The position numbers were made by a program, and so were the translations under genes. Of a stretch of DNA of 64,000 bases, positions 8,260 to 16,548 are shown piece by piece. The DNA is taken from assembly GCF_008974225.1 (NCBI RefSeq), contig NZ_BKZR01000012.1, forward strand, positions 1 to 64,000, read 5' to 3'. A model generated the notes under the pieces. That model was not told the origin of the DNA. It made no database searches and saw nothing but the letters and a program-made list of their open reading frames with translations. Numbering within the stretch: position 1 is the stretch's first letter; each line of letters begins with the position of its first letter. The DNA comes from Weizmannia acidilactici (lineage in GTDB: Bacteria > Bacillota > Bacilli > Bacillales > Bacillaceae_C).

Positions 8260-9881
8260 GAAGGCTCACCATTTTTTTTTGGCGGCATCGGTCGTTGGTT
8301 TTCACCTTGCCGGACAATATTTTTCTGGCTGAGGAGCCGCGGCCTGGCGCTCATCGACCATATCGGCGCACGGAAGACGGTATCTCCGATATTCTGACGC
8401 ACAAGCGGCGCAATCGGGGTTGTATACGGAACGCCGAACGACCTTAAGCTGCACAAATGCACGACCAGGGCGATCATACCGATAATAATGCCGTAAAAGC
8501 CGAACGTCGCAGCCAAAAGCATAAATACGAAACGGAAAAGCCGCGCTGAAATCGCAATTGAAAAAGAGGGTGTTGCAAAACTGGCAATCGCCGTAATCGA
8601 CACGACAATGACCATTGCTGCCGAAACAAGCCCGGCCTGGACGGCTGCCTGCCCGATCACAAGCGCGCCGACAATTGAAACGGTCTGCCCGATCGGCCGC
8701 GGCAGGCGGAGCCCGGCTTCCCGCAAAATTTCAAAGGTAATCTCCATGACGATCGCTTCTACAAATGCCGGGAACGGAATCGCTTCCCGCTGCCCCGTCA
8801 AAGTAAAAACGAGCTGCGTCGGGATCATTTCCTGATGGAAGGTGGTGGCCGCCACATATGTGGCCGGCCCGATCAGTGATATTAAATATCCGAGTACACG
8901 CAGAAAACGGATGGCCGTCGCAATGTCAAAACGCATATAATAATCATCCGCCGACTGGAAAAATTGAATAAAAACGGCAGGAGCGACTAATGCAAACGGG
9001 GAGCCGTCGACAATAATGGCAAAACGGCCTTCCAATAAGTTGGCAGCAACGACATCCGGCCTTTCCGAATGGTAAATAGTCGGAAAAATCGTAAACGTTT
9101 TATCTTCAATCAGCTGTTCAATATAGCCGGATTCTAATATCGCATCGATTTTAAGCGTTTGCAGCCTTTTGCGGGCTTCTTCGACCACTTTATCGTTTGC
9201 GATCCCTTTTATGTACATGAGCACCACGTCGGTCCGGGTGACTTCGCCAATTTTATATGACTCAAGCCAAAGATTCGGATTTTTAATCCGTTTGCGGATC
9301 AAAGCCGTATTAACGCGCAGCGATTCCGTAAACCCTTCACGCGGCCCGCGGACGGTGACTTCCGTTGACGGTTCTTCAATGGAACGCTGCTCGCCGCCCC
9401 TTGTGCTGATGCTTAATCCGCCATAAACCCCGTCAATGAGCAGGATCGTCTGGCCGCTTAAAAGCTCCGCAAATAAATCATTCCAATTCATGACCGTCTT
9501 GACCCCGCCGATTTTGATGGCATGCTTCATTAAGTCATCCAGGACATTGTCGCTGTCTAAATACGGATCAATTTTTGGATTTGCCATCAGTACTTCAAGC
9601 AAATTTTCATTGATCATCAGTGAATCATCAAGACCGTCGACACAGATGACAGCAGCCGGCACATTTGCCTTACTTCCCATTTTGATTTCATGGATGACAA
9701 TATCGGAACTGTTTCCGGTCGTTTTTTTCAACTGTTCGATCTGCGTTTTCAGATCCGTTCCCATCGTTTGTGCCGGAATATTTGCTGCAGTGCCGCCCGT
9801 ATCTTCCCCGTGCGTTGGATTTTCCTGTTCACCCTGATTCTTTTTTACAGATTTCAAATATTTGCTCCACCAAAACGGCAT
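8256..9881 (-). CDS. gerKA: Spore germinant receptor subunit A (GerKA type)
   Basis: GerAA-family A subunit (541 residues): a soluble N-terminal domain, then about five transmembrane helices from roughly residue 300. It carries family blocks such as VYGGLSISTRGGEQRSIEEP and TEVTVRGPREGFTESL, and ends in a cytoplasmic tail. ATG 9881 follows AAGGGGAA; the in-frame extension to 9941 lacks a ribosome site. It is the first gene of gerKA-gerKC-gerKB. A sigma-G-like promoter lies at 9967-9997, consistent with forespore expression known for receptor operons. Confidence 0.9.
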   Translation of the reverse strand: MPFWWSKYLKSVKKNQGEQENPTHGEDTGGTAANIPAQTMGTDLKTQIEQLKKTTGNSSDIVIHEIKMGSKANVPAAVICVDGLDDSLMINENLLEVLMANPKIDPYLDSDNVLDDLMKHAIKIGGVKTVMNWNDLFAELLSGQTILLIDGVYGGLSISTRGGEQRSIEEPSTEVTVRGPREGFTESLRVNTALIRKRIKNPNLWLESYKIGEVTRTDVVLMYIKGIANDKVVEEARKRLQTLKIDAILESGYIEQLIEDKTFTIFPTIYHSERPDVVAANLLEGRFAIIVDGSPFALVAPAVFIQFFQSADDYYMRFDIATAIRFLRVLGYLISLIGPATYVAATTFHQEMIPTQLVFTLTGQREAIPFPAFVEAIVMEITFEILREAGLRLPRPIGQTVSIVGALVIGQAAVQAGLVSAAMVIVVSITAIASFATPSFSIAISARLFRFVFMLLAATFGFYGIIIGMIALVVHLCSLRSFGVPYTTPIAPLVRQNIGDTVFRAPIWSMSARPRLLSQKNIVRQGENQRPMPPKKNGEPS

Positions 9882-9914
9882 ACCGATTCCCCTTCTTTTT
9901 CCGGATTCCCGCCA

Positions 9915-9945
9915 TGAATGGCCGCTTACGGCGGGGTGCAAACTA
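9915..9945 (+). promoter_or_regulatory. Putative sigma-G promoter for the D-protein gene
   Basis: TGAATG (9915-9920), 18-bp spacer, CAAACTA (9939-9945). This resembles forespore sigma-G promoters (GNATR and CATANTA-like boxes), with one departure in the -10. Confidence 0.45.
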
Positions 9946-9966
9946 ATTTAAAAAACAGCTCGCTGT

Positions 9967-9997
9967 TAGTATGTTTCCGTTTGAACCAAATTATGAA
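9967..9997 (-). promoter_or_regulatory. Putative sigma-G promoter for the gerK operon
   Basis: Read leftward: TTCATA (9997-9992), 18-bp spacer, CATACTA (9973-9967). The -10 is a full match to the sigma-G consensus. The predicted start near 9960 is about 80 bases before gerKA. Confidence 0.6.
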
Positions 9998-10012
9998 AGG
10001 GATTGAAGATCC

Positions 10013-10249
10013 GTGAAATTGGCGATTTTAATCGGCATCGTTGCGTTTTTTCTGTATGCATTCATTGCTGGGATTGATTTTTATCTGAGTCGTTCCCTGT
10101 TTGTAGCACTTAGCCATCCGTTTGAATTATTCGGCTCTTTTTCTTCAATTGAAAAAATTATGCTCTCCCTATTCATCGTTTTGCTCGTCTTAAAAATTAC
10201 AGCAGGCCTTTTAATGCAAAAGGGGATTGTGAAGAAAAATTATTATTAA
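10013..10249 (+). CDS. Small two-helix membrane protein, candidate germinant-receptor D protein
   Basis: A 78-residue protein with two hydrophobic helices (about residues 3-24 and 48-68) and a basic tail. It is divergent from the gerK-type operon with its own sigma-G-like promoter. Small two-helix D proteins (such as GerKD) are encoded in or beside Ger operons of B. subtilis and B. megaterium and modulate germination through the neighbouring receptor. Size, topology and position fit that group. No catalytic motif is visible. GTG 10013 follows AAAGGGA at long spacing. An unrelated small membrane protein remains possible. Confidence 0.6.
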   Translation: MKLAILIGIVAFFLYAFIAGIDFYLSRSLFVALSHPFELFGSFSSIEKIMLSLFIVLLVLKITAGLLMQKGIVKKNYY

Positions 10250-10251
10250 AA

Positions 10252-10310
10252 AGGCTATGAAAACGAACCATGTTGATGGTAATATCCGCTTTACGCAGCG
10301 GCAATCGCTT
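10252..10310. repeat. Degenerate single end of the MITE-like repeat
   Basis: AAAAGGCTATG, then ATGTTGATG and ATCCGCTT, occur in the same order and spacing as in the left end of the repeat copies at 20451 and 44020 (reverse). The rest of the element is absent. Confidence 0.35.
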
Positions 10311-10321
10311 AACAGAACATT

Positions 10322-10349
10322 AAAAAAAGGAAAGCTTAAGCTGCTCTCC
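10322..10349 (-). terminator. Terminator behind pepA
   Basis: Read leftward: GGAGAGC, 7-base loop, GCTTTCC (one wobble), then T7. Confidence 0.8.
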
Positions 10350-10358
10350 TTTTCATCA

Positions 10359-11861
10359 TTAGATTCTTGCCGCCATTCTTTCGGCCAGAACAGCCAAGGT
10401 CCTCACCATCACACCGGTTGCGCCGGCAGGACCGAGTTCCGTGTCTTTGCCGGTTGTTGCTGTTCCGGCAATATCAAGATGGACCCACGGCGTATTTTCT
10501 GCAAATTCGCCGATAAAAGCGCCCCCCATAATCGCATGGCCTTCCCTGCCCGGCGAATTGTTTAAATCGGCAATTTTACTGCTTCTGACCCTTTCTTTGT
10601 CCGCTTCCGTAATCGGCAGGCGCCAAATGAATTCACCCGCTTCACGCGAGGCTTCCAGCACTTGTCCGAAAAACGCGTCATCATTGGCCATGGCGCCGGT
10701 TTTATCCAGCCCGAGCGCCGTGACCACACCGCCTGCCAACGTTGCGACATCGACAATATAATCGGCGCCGTGGTGTTTTGCGTACGTCACCGCATCAGCC
10801 AAAATCAGCCGCCCTTCCGCATCGGTATTCAACACTTCAATCGTTTTACCGCTCAGGCTTGTAATCACATCATCCGGTTTAAAGGCGCCTCCGCTGACCA
10901 TATTGTCGGTAGCAGGAATCACGGCAACGACATTTTGCGCAGGCTGCAGTTCCCCGATCACTTCCATTGCGCCCAAAACGGCCGCCGCCCCCGCCATATC
11001 AGTTTTCATGCCGACAATGCCGGTTTTCGTTTTCAGCGAGTAGCCGCCCGTATCAAACGTCACGCCTTTTCCGACAAGGCCGAGCACATCTTTCCATTCT
11101 GTTTTTCCTTCGTATTTCAGGACAATCATTTTCGCAGGTGCATTGGAACCTTGATTTACGGCCAGCAGCGCCCCCATCCCGAGTTTTTCCATATCCGTTT
11201 TCTCAAGGATTTCCAATTCAAAACCATATTTTTCGGCAAGACGCCGGGCGAATGCCGAAAGTTCCTCTGCCGTCAATAAATTCGATGGCATATTGACAAG
11301 CGTCCGCGCCGAGTTTACCGCTTTTCCGTACACATAGCCGGCGTGCAGGGCAGCCATCAATTCTTCTTCATTGCAGCCGGAATACACAACTGTTTTTTCA
11401 ATCTGCACATCCGGAATGTTCGGCTTGCGTTTATAGCCTGGAAATTGGTATACCGCCATTGGCAGGGCTTCGCCGAGCGCAGCAGCCGTACCCACCGGCC
11501 CGATTTTCTCTGTTATGAACGTGTCCAAAAAAATCCCGGCCGATGACCACCTCATTTTCCGGACATGTTTAAACACTTTCCCGAACGCTTTTTTCAAGCC
11601 TTCTTTTTTCATTTCTTTCGGTTTGCCAAGCCCGATAAATAACAGCCGCTTTACAGGAAGCTTGCCGAGTGTGTGGACGGTGGACAAGCTGCCGAAGTGT
11701 GCCGAAACATCACCCGATTTCACCAGTTCCTTCAGTTCCCCTTCAAAAATCTTGTCCAGTCCGGAAAGCCGTCCGCCGAATTTATCCGGGATTTGTTTAA
11801 GTCCGATAATCAAGCAGTCTTCGCCACATTCAAAAGGATTTCCGTTATCGATGGTAAACAT
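10359..11861 (-). CDS. pepA: Leucyl aminopeptidase (M17, PepA/YuiE)
   Basis: Cytoplasmic two-metal aminopeptidase releasing N-terminal residues from peptides. Metal and active-site motifs are present in the C-terminal half: GKGVTFDTGGYSLK (Lys, Asp), KTDMAGAAAV (Asp), NTDAEGRLILADA (the M17 signature NTDAEGRL, with Asp and Glu ligands). The 500 residues equal the length of B. subtilis YuiE. ATG 11861 is seven bases after AGAGGTG; the longer frame to 11921 has no ribosome site. Single gene with a terminator. Confidence 0.95.
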   Translation of the reverse strand: MFTIDNGNPFECGEDCLIIGLKQIPDKFGGRLSGLDKIFEGELKELVKSGDVSAHFGSLSTVHTLGKLPVKRLLFIGLGKPKEMKKEGLKKAFGKVFKHVRKMRWSSAGIFLDTFITEKIGPVGTAAALGEALPMAVYQFPGYKRKPNIPDVQIEKTVVYSGCNEEELMAALHAGYVYGKAVNSARTLVNMPSNLLTAEELSAFARRLAEKYGFELEILEKTDMEKLGMGALLAVNQGSNAPAKMIVLKYEGKTEWKDVLGLVGKGVTFDTGGYSLKTKTGIVGMKTDMAGAAAVLGAMEVIGELQPAQNVVAVIPATDNMVSGGAFKPDDVITSLSGKTIEVLNTDAEGRLILADAVTYAKHHGADYIVDVATLAGGVVTALGLDKTGAMANDDAFFGQVLEASREAGEFIWRLPITEADKERVRSSKIADLNNSPGREGHAIMGGAFIGEFAENTPWVHLDIAGTATTGKDTELGPAGATGVMVRTLAVLAERMAARI

Positions 11862-11934
11862 ATTCATCACCTCTGTTCCATTATAACGGCCCGGAATGCG
11901 GAAACATAAAAAAAAGCGCAACCGGCGATTTGCG

Positions 11935-12573
11935 CTACTCTTCCGTTTTCGATTTGATATACTGCTGTCGGAAAACCTGCATCGCTTTGTTTTCGTTCAT
12001 TTCGGCAAGTTCCTTTTCAGTCAGGGTGCCGTCCCCCATTTTAATGATATACACATTCAGCGTCTGCTTTCCCCACTTCCGGTAGACATCCGAAACAGTC
12101 TCAAAGTAGAGGTCGAGCCGGTCCCCTTTAATCGCCGAGCCCGTATCCGCCACAACGCCGAAATCATAGCCCGGAATATAAAGAACCGTGCCGATCGGAA
12201 AAACGGACGTGTCCGCTGCAATCGTCGAATATAAATCCCGCTTCACCTTCACCCCCGAATACGTAATGCCGTATCCGGGATGGCCAGGATTTTTTCCGGT
12301 GGATTCCGCCCCTGCCGTGTATCCTGTTGCGGTTACTTTCTTTTTCGGGTAAACGCTCCAGTCGTATGCGTCAAGCGAAGGCAGCGGATGTTTGACCGCT
12401 TTTTTTGCCAATCCTTTATCCAAAGGTTTTAGGTTTTTCCACACCGGTACTGCCGGCGCTTCTTCGCGGAGCCCTGCCGCTTTAACCCCTGAAATGGATT
12501 GGAAGGTGGATAATATCGCCCATATGAACAAGATCGCCATCAATAAGCGGATCATCCATTTTTTTATGTCCAA
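11935..12573 (-). CDS. yuiC: YuiC-type 3D-domain protein, putative lytic transglycosylase
   Basis: Exported or membrane-anchored protein (212 residues) with an N-terminal hydrophobic segment at about residues 8-24 and a C-terminal 3D domain: VTATGYTAGAESTGKNPGH, PIGTVLYIPGYDFGVVADTG, GDRLDLYF. The three conserved Asp residues name the domain, which is related to the catalytic barrel of MltA lytic transglycosylases. B. subtilis YuiC is a stationary-phase survival protein of this type. TTG 12573 is eight bases after GGAGGAG. It lies 60 bases before pepA is reached on the opposite side of its stop, same strand. Confidence 0.88.
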   Translation of the reverse strand: MDIKKWMIRLLMAILFIWAILSTFQSISGVKAAGLREEAPAVPVWKNLKPLDKGLAKKAVKHPLPSLDAYDWSVYPKKKVTATGYTAGAESTGKNPGHPGYGITYSGVKVKRDLYSTIAADTSVFPIGTVLYIPGYDFGVVADTGSAIKGDRLDLYFETVSDVYRKWGKQTLNVYIIKMGDGTLTEKELAEMNENKAMQVFRQQYIKSKTEE

Positions 12574-12619
12574 TGGTTTTCACTCCTCCTACAAGTATTG
12601 TTTCCAACCCCTTTTCGGA

Positions 12620-12780
12620 ATATGCGGCAGCCCGCACGGAAAAAAGTACTGATATAGGAAATCACCGCGAAATTCGCGGGATTCCTGCGGGAAAAGCAGT
12701 CCAGGCGGGTCCCCTTAACACGGAATCGTGAACGAAAGCCTAGATGGCCCCGCGGAATGCGGATGAATTTCAAGGTGATG
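12620..12780. other. Intergenic stretch with possible degenerate repeat
   Basis: Between yuiC and yuiB. It contains CGCGAAATTCGCG (12662-12674) and TCCTGCGGGAAAAGC. The latter also appears, slightly altered, near 61005. No ORF with a ribosome site was seen. Confidence 0.25.
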
Positions 12781-12793
12781 GAATCATTGGCGC

Positions 12794-12820
12794 AAAAAAA
12801 CTGCCCTTAAAGGCAGTTTT
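12794..12820 (-). terminator. Terminator behind yuiB
   Basis: AACTGCC/GGCAGTT arms at 12799-12805 and 12812-12818; T7 follows on the leftward strand. Confidence 0.8.
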
Positions 12821-13136
12821 AAAACATGCGGTATCCGTTTTTTCTGAGCATTTTAATGGCAATGCCGGCCAAGAGCGCACCGGCCAAGCCGCTTGATAAA
12901 ATCAGGGCATCGGATAAATGGATCGAAGCAAGATGGCGGCCCAGCTGCCGGAATGCCGGCCCGGGATTTGTAAAATACTCCAAAAACGCCACCCGGTTAA
13001 TCATCATGAGCGCAATGAACGGATAAATAAAACAGAGGATCCATGTCATGCGCAAAAGCATATTGGCGATAAAACCGATGCCGAAAAACAAAACGAGAAA
13101 AAGGACCATAGAAATCATCAACACCGGTATACTCAT
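12819..13136 (-). CDS. yuiB: YuiB family small membrane protein
   Basis: The 105 residues match B. subtilis YuiB in length and position next to yumB. Three hydrophobic helices are visible (about residues 3-25, 28-45 and 78-95), separated by an aromatic/Pro loop (YFTNPGPAFRQLGR). ATG 13136 follows GGGGGG. Function is unknown; the constant pairing with NADH dehydrogenase yumB hints at a respiratory or redox link, which is inference only. Confidence 0.8.
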   Translation of the reverse strand: MSIPVLMISMVLFLVLFFGIGFIANMLLRMTWILCFIYPFIALMMINRVAFLEYFTNPGPAFRQLGRHLASIHLSDALILSSGLAGALLAGIAIKMLRKNGYRMF

Positions 13137-13164
13137 AAAATCCCCCCGCATTATCGTTACATAC

Positions 13165-13193
13165 AGTTTACGGAATAGAGTGAATTTAGTCAA
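13165..13193 (-). promoter_or_regulatory. Sigma-A-type promoter for yuiB
   Basis: Read leftward: TTGACT (13193-13188), 17-bp spacer, TAAACT (13170-13165), about 30 bases before the gene. Confidence 0.65.
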
Positions 13194-13311
13194 TATTGTT
13201 AAGGGACAGGGCAATGCCGCCGTTACCGGCACCGGGAAGCGGGGAACGGTTCTTTCCGCAAACCTCCGGTCTCCGTCTGGCCTCTCGAATACTTTAAAGC
13301 GTTTCCTTTTT

Positions 13312-14532
13312 CTATATAAAATTAAATTTTCCTTTCTTTAACACCAGCCTTGGACCGCCGATCAAAAACAGAGCGCGGTCATCGACCACTTTTTTCATAA
13401 ATGATGCGGAAGTGCCTTTCAATTTTTTGCCGAATACGATGCCGATTGCATTGTCTTCCCCGAGCGAGCAGACTGTGCCCTTATCGTTGAAGACAAATGC
13501 TTCGAGCTCCTGTTCTCCGCGGATCTTTTTCACGAGATTGCGCGCGCACACTTCACCGTGCTGCATTGCAATTTGGGCGGTCGGCGGATACGGCCGGTTT
13601 ATTGCTTTGTTTATGATCATAGCACAGTCCCCGATCATAAAAATATTTTCGTATCCCGGGACAGTCAAATCCGGATTCACTTTCACCCGGCCGCGCACAT
13701 TTTCAAAGCCTGACGCATCAATAACCGCATTGCCGCGCACGCCTGCGGACCAGATCACCGTACCGGCATTGATTTCATACGGCTCTTCACCTTTTTTGCC
13801 GACCCATACCCCTTCCCGCGTCGCTTTTTTCACCGCCGTGCCGATATGGAACTCGACGCCTTTGCTTTCCAAATAGGATAGGGCATAATCGACAAGCTCA
13901 CGGTCAAACTGCGGCAGCACGACAGGATTCGATTCGACGGAAACAATCCGCACTTTTTCGCGCGGGATCCCATATTCTTTGCAAAGCTGCGGAATCCGGT
14001 TGACGAGCTCGCCGAGAAACTCAATCCCCGTAAAACCCGCACCACCGACGACAATGGCCAGCCGGCTGTCATCCTTCACTTTTTCAGACCGGTACGTCGC
14101 AAATTGGCGTTCAATATGCTCCCGAATCCTTTGGGCAGCGCTTACATCTGTAATCGAAAAAGTGTAGTCTTTCAAGCCTTCAATTCCGAATGTTTCCGCG
14201 TTTGAGCCGAGCGCCATCACAAGATAATCATACGCCACTTCCCCGTCATTTTTCAGCACAACTTTATTCTCGTCTTTCTTTACCCGGACGACTTCCCCTT
14301 GAATGAATTTCACTTTGTTCCCATTCAGCACATTCTTGATCGGATAACGGACCCGGTCATGGTGTAATGTGCCGGCGGATGCTTCATGGAGCCATGTTGT
14401 TTCGTAATGGTAATCGTCTTTATTAATGAGAACGATTTCAGCTTCGGCTTTGGAAATTTGTTTTTGCAGCCGCGTCACCGTCATTAAGCCGCCGTATCCG
14501 GCACCCAAAATCACAATTTTTGGTTTCCCCAT
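13312..14532 (-). CDS. yumB: Type II NADH dehydrogenase-like flavoprotein YumB
   Basis: Peripheral membrane FAD enzyme passing electrons from NADH to quinone without proton pumping. The N-terminal dinucleotide fold reads KIVILGAGYGGL, the second NADH fold is AIVVGGAGFTGIEF, and the FAD-binding C-terminal GD motif is FMIGDCA. At 406 residues it equals B. subtilis YumB. ATG 14532 follows GGAAGTGAG. It is divergent from yumC across about 360 bases containing a CRP/FNR- or Rex-like palindrome that overlaps its likely -35 region. Confidence 0.9.
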   Translation of the reverse strand: MGKPKIVILGAGYGGLMTVTRLQKQISKAEAEIVLINKDDYHYETTWLHEASAGTLHHDRVRYPIKNVLNGNKVKFIQGEVVRVKKDENKVVLKNDGEVAYDYLVMALGSNAETFGIEGLKDYTFSITDVSAAQRIREHIERQFATYRSEKVKDDSRLAIVVGGAGFTGIEFLGELVNRIPQLCKEYGIPREKVRIVSVESNPVVLPQFDRELVDYALSYLESKGVEFHIGTAVKKATREGVWVGKKGEEPYEINAGTVIWSAGVRGNAVIDASGFENVRGRVKVNPDLTVPGYENIFMIGDCAMIINKAINRPYPPTAQIAMQHGEVCARNLVKKIRGEQELEAFVFNDKGTVCSLGEDNAIGIVFGKKLKGTSASFMKKVVDDRALFLIGGPRLVLKKGKFNFI

Positions 14533-14890
14533 TTTTCTCACTTCCATCTTTATATTTTGAATAGGCAATGCCTATATCACAAGCGATGTAAGCCTTGATG
14601 GTTCTATATCTTAACATAATTCTTTGTGATTTCGATCACGTTGTTTTTCGTTCGATTTGTCACAAATTGTACATAGAAATGTCACAAAAAATACACGTTT
14701 TTCCCTACTCAATCATATGCTTTTTGCACTGATTTTTCAATCAAAAACTGTACTGAAATAATAATAAAAATATTCAAATATATTTACTTTTCTCCTCATT
14801 TTCTTATTGTTTTTTAACGGTTTCCGCCTGTGCGCCTGTACACGAAATGTGCTATGATGGTAAAGAATGAAGAATATTGGAGGGGTTTCG
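14533..14890. other. Divergent control region between yumB and yumC
   Basis: AT-rich, no ORF. It holds a possible leftward -10 (TAAGAT, 14613-14608), the palindrome at 14625-14640, and two TGTCACAAA repeats (about 14659-14667 and 14680-14688). TATGAT near 14853 may be the yumC -10. Confidence 0.6.
14625..14640. promoter_or_regulatory. CRP/FNR- or Rex-type operator upstream of yumB
   Basis: TGTGA-TTTCGA-TCACG fits the FNR pattern TGTGA-N6-TCACA with one mismatch, and partly fits a Rex box. It is centred about 22 bases upstream of the candidate yumB -10, so it would cover the -35. Confidence 0.5.
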
Positions 14891-15886
14891 TTGAAGGAAG
14901 ATCAAACCGTTTACGATATAACGATCATAGGCGGGGGGCCGACCGGCTTATTTACGGCATTTTACGGCGGATTGCGCAAAATGTCCGTGAAAATTATCGA
15001 AAGCCTGCCACAGCTTGGCGGGCAGCTGGCCGCGCTTTATCCCGAAAAATATATTTATGATGTTGCCGGCTATCCGAAAGTAAAAGCCATTGATCTGGTG
15101 AACAATTTAAAAGAGCAGGCTTCCATGTTTAAGCCAACCGTCTGCCTCGGCCAGTCCGTGGAAAAGCTTGAAAAAGGCGAAGACGGCCTTTTTACGCTGA
15201 CAACAGACAAAGAGGTCCATCATTCAAAAGCGGTCATTATCACTGCCGGTGTCGGCGCATTCCAACCGCGCCGCCTGGAAGTCGAAAATGCAGCCCAATA
15301 CGAAGGAAAGAACCTTTATTATTTCATTAACGGCATAGACCAGTTTGCAGGCAAAAAAGTTGCGATTTTAGGCGGCGGCGATTCTGCTGTGGACTGGGCG
15401 CTTAGCCTCGAACCGATCGCCGAAAAAGTGACGCTCATCCACCGCCGTGATAAATTCCGCGCCCATGAGCACACGGTAGAACAGTTGAAACAATCGCGCG
15501 TGGATATCAAAACACCGTTTGTGGCAAGTGAAGTTATCGGTGACGGGGAAAAGATTTCGCAGCTTGTCATTGAAGAAGTGAAAGGCGATGCGAAAGAAAC
15601 GCTCGATATCGATGCTCTTATTTGCAATTACGGCTTTGTTTCCTCACTCGGCCCGATTAAAGACTGGGGCCTTGAAATCCAGAAAAATTCGATCGTTGTC
15701 AACTCCAAAATGGAAACGAACATCCCAGGCGTTTATGCTGCGGGCGATGTTTGCACGTTTGAAGGAAAAGTGAATTTGATTGTGACCGGGTTCGGGGAAG
15801 CGACAACCGCCATCAGCAACGCCAAAACCTATATTGACCCGAAAGCGCGCGTCCAACCGATGCACAGCACATCTCTGTTTGAATAA
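14891..15886 (+). CDS. yumC: Ferredoxin-NADP+ reductase, thioredoxin-reductase-like
   Basis: FAD/NADPH oxidoreductase of the thioredoxin-reductase-like FNR family, moving electrons between NADPH and ferredoxin or flavodoxin. The FAD motif is DITIIGGGPTGLF near residue 10, the NADPH motif VAILGGGDSAVDW near 155, and the second FAD motif is VYAAGDVCTFEGK. The CxxC of true thioredoxin reductases is absent, as expected. TTG 14891 is preceded by TGGAGGGG and gives 331 residues, the length of B. subtilis YumC. The repeat-type terminator at 15891-15940 follows immediately. Confidence 0.93.
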   Translation: MKEDQTVYDITIIGGGPTGLFTAFYGGLRKMSVKIIESLPQLGGQLAALYPEKYIYDVAGYPKVKAIDLVNNLKEQASMFKPTVCLGQSVEKLEKGEDGLFTLTTDKEVHHSKAVIITAGVGAFQPRRLEVENAAQYEGKNLYYFINGIDQFAGKKVAILGGGDSAVDWALSLEPIAEKVTLIHRRDKFRAHEHTVEQLKQSRVDIKTPFVASEVIGDGEKISQLVIEEVKGDAKETLDIDALICNYGFVSSLGPIKDWGLEIQKNSIVVNSKMETNIPGVYAAGDVCTFEGKVNLIVTGFGEATTAISNAKTYIDPKARVQPMHSTSLFE

Positions 15887-15890
15887 GCAA

Positions 15891-15940
15891 CGGGGCTGTC
15901 CCAAAAGTCGGTAGATTGACCTGGGGGCACCCCCTTTTTT
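15891..15940 (+). terminator. Terminator behind yumC, member of a repeated family
   Basis: Imperfect long hairpin (GGGGCTGTCC...GGGGGCACCCCC) ending in T6. Nearly the same sequence closes fadE (35300-35352), and a diverged copy lies at 50323-50376. Confidence 0.75.
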
Positions 15941-15948
15941 ATGTAATG

Positions 15949-16110
15949 TCATGTTATCTGAGAATGTTGATGATCGCGGAATTCACTCGCTCTCCGCACG
16001 CGCCGCGGGCCTCCCCGCTCGATACCTCACTGCGGGGTCTCTTCTTGTCCGCTTATCCCGCATGAGTCTCAGAAATTAGCGGCCCTCAACATTGATCAAT
16101 AACATAGCCT
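15949..16110. repeat. MITE-like dispersed repeat, copy A
   Basis: Left end ATGTTAT...AATGTTGATGATCGCG and right end TCAACATTGATCAATAACAT are inverted relatives of about 28 bp. The interior shares GATACCTCA, CGGGGTCTCTTCTTG and CCGCTTATCCCGCA with copy C and GATACC..CGGGG..TCTCAGAAAT with copy B. No ORF inside. Confidence 0.65.
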
Positions 16111-16113
16111 TAC

Positions 16114-16144
16114 AAAAAAAGAAGCGCATCATGATGATACGCTT
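16114..16144 (-). terminator. Terminator behind yutM
   Basis: Ten-bp arms AAGCGTATCA/TGATGCGCTT (one wobble) then T7 on the leftward strand. Confidence 0.85.
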
Positions 16145-16152
16145 TTCCCCCA

Positions 16153-16515
16153 TTAGCATTTTTCAGGCGTGCCTGCCTTTGTTGCCGTTTTAAATGAAGA
16201 ACCACAACCGCATGTGGCAATGGCATTCGGGTTATCGATCGTAAACCCGCCGCCAAGTAGCGACTGTTTATAATCGATCACCGTGCCGGTTAAAATCGGG
16301 GCACTTTCATTGTCGACGAGGATCCGGATGCCGTGCTGTTCGCTGACCGTGTCCCCTTCTTTTATGTCATGGTCGAGCGACAGTCCGTACGACAAGCCGC
16401 TGCAGCCCCCGCCGTTCACCGCCACGCGGAAATAAGCGCCCTGTTCATCGTTTTGCTCCATCATATCTTTAATTTGGTAAGCAGCCGCTTCCGTAATGGT
16501 TACCACTTCACTCAT
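16153..16515 (-). CDS. yutM: A-type iron-sulfur carrier (IscA/ErpA/YutM)
   Basis: Carries and inserts Fe-S clusters into target enzymes. All three cluster Cys residues of the HesB/IscA family are present: NGGGCSGLSYG near residue 38 and the C-terminal CGCGSSF (Cys 102 and 104). The 120-residue length is typical. ATG 16515 is eight bases after AAGGAGG. It works downstream of the SUF machinery encoded at 26-31 kb; YutM is the A-type carrier of Bacillus. Alone in its transcript, with a clear terminator. Confidence 0.93.
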   Translation of the reverse strand: MSEVVTITEAAAYQIKDMMEQNDEQGAYFRVAVNGGGCSGLSYGLSLDHDIKEGDTVSEQHGIRILVDNESAPILTGTVIDYKQSLLGGGFTIDNPNAIATCGCGSSFKTATKAGTPEKC

Positions 16516-16548
16516 GATCCGAACCTCCTTTAATTCGATTATAAACAT

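Noticed and set aside
12564..12773. 69-codon leftward ORF upstream of yuiC
   Set aside because: No homology or ribosome site; overlaps the yuiC leader and a likely repeat fragment.
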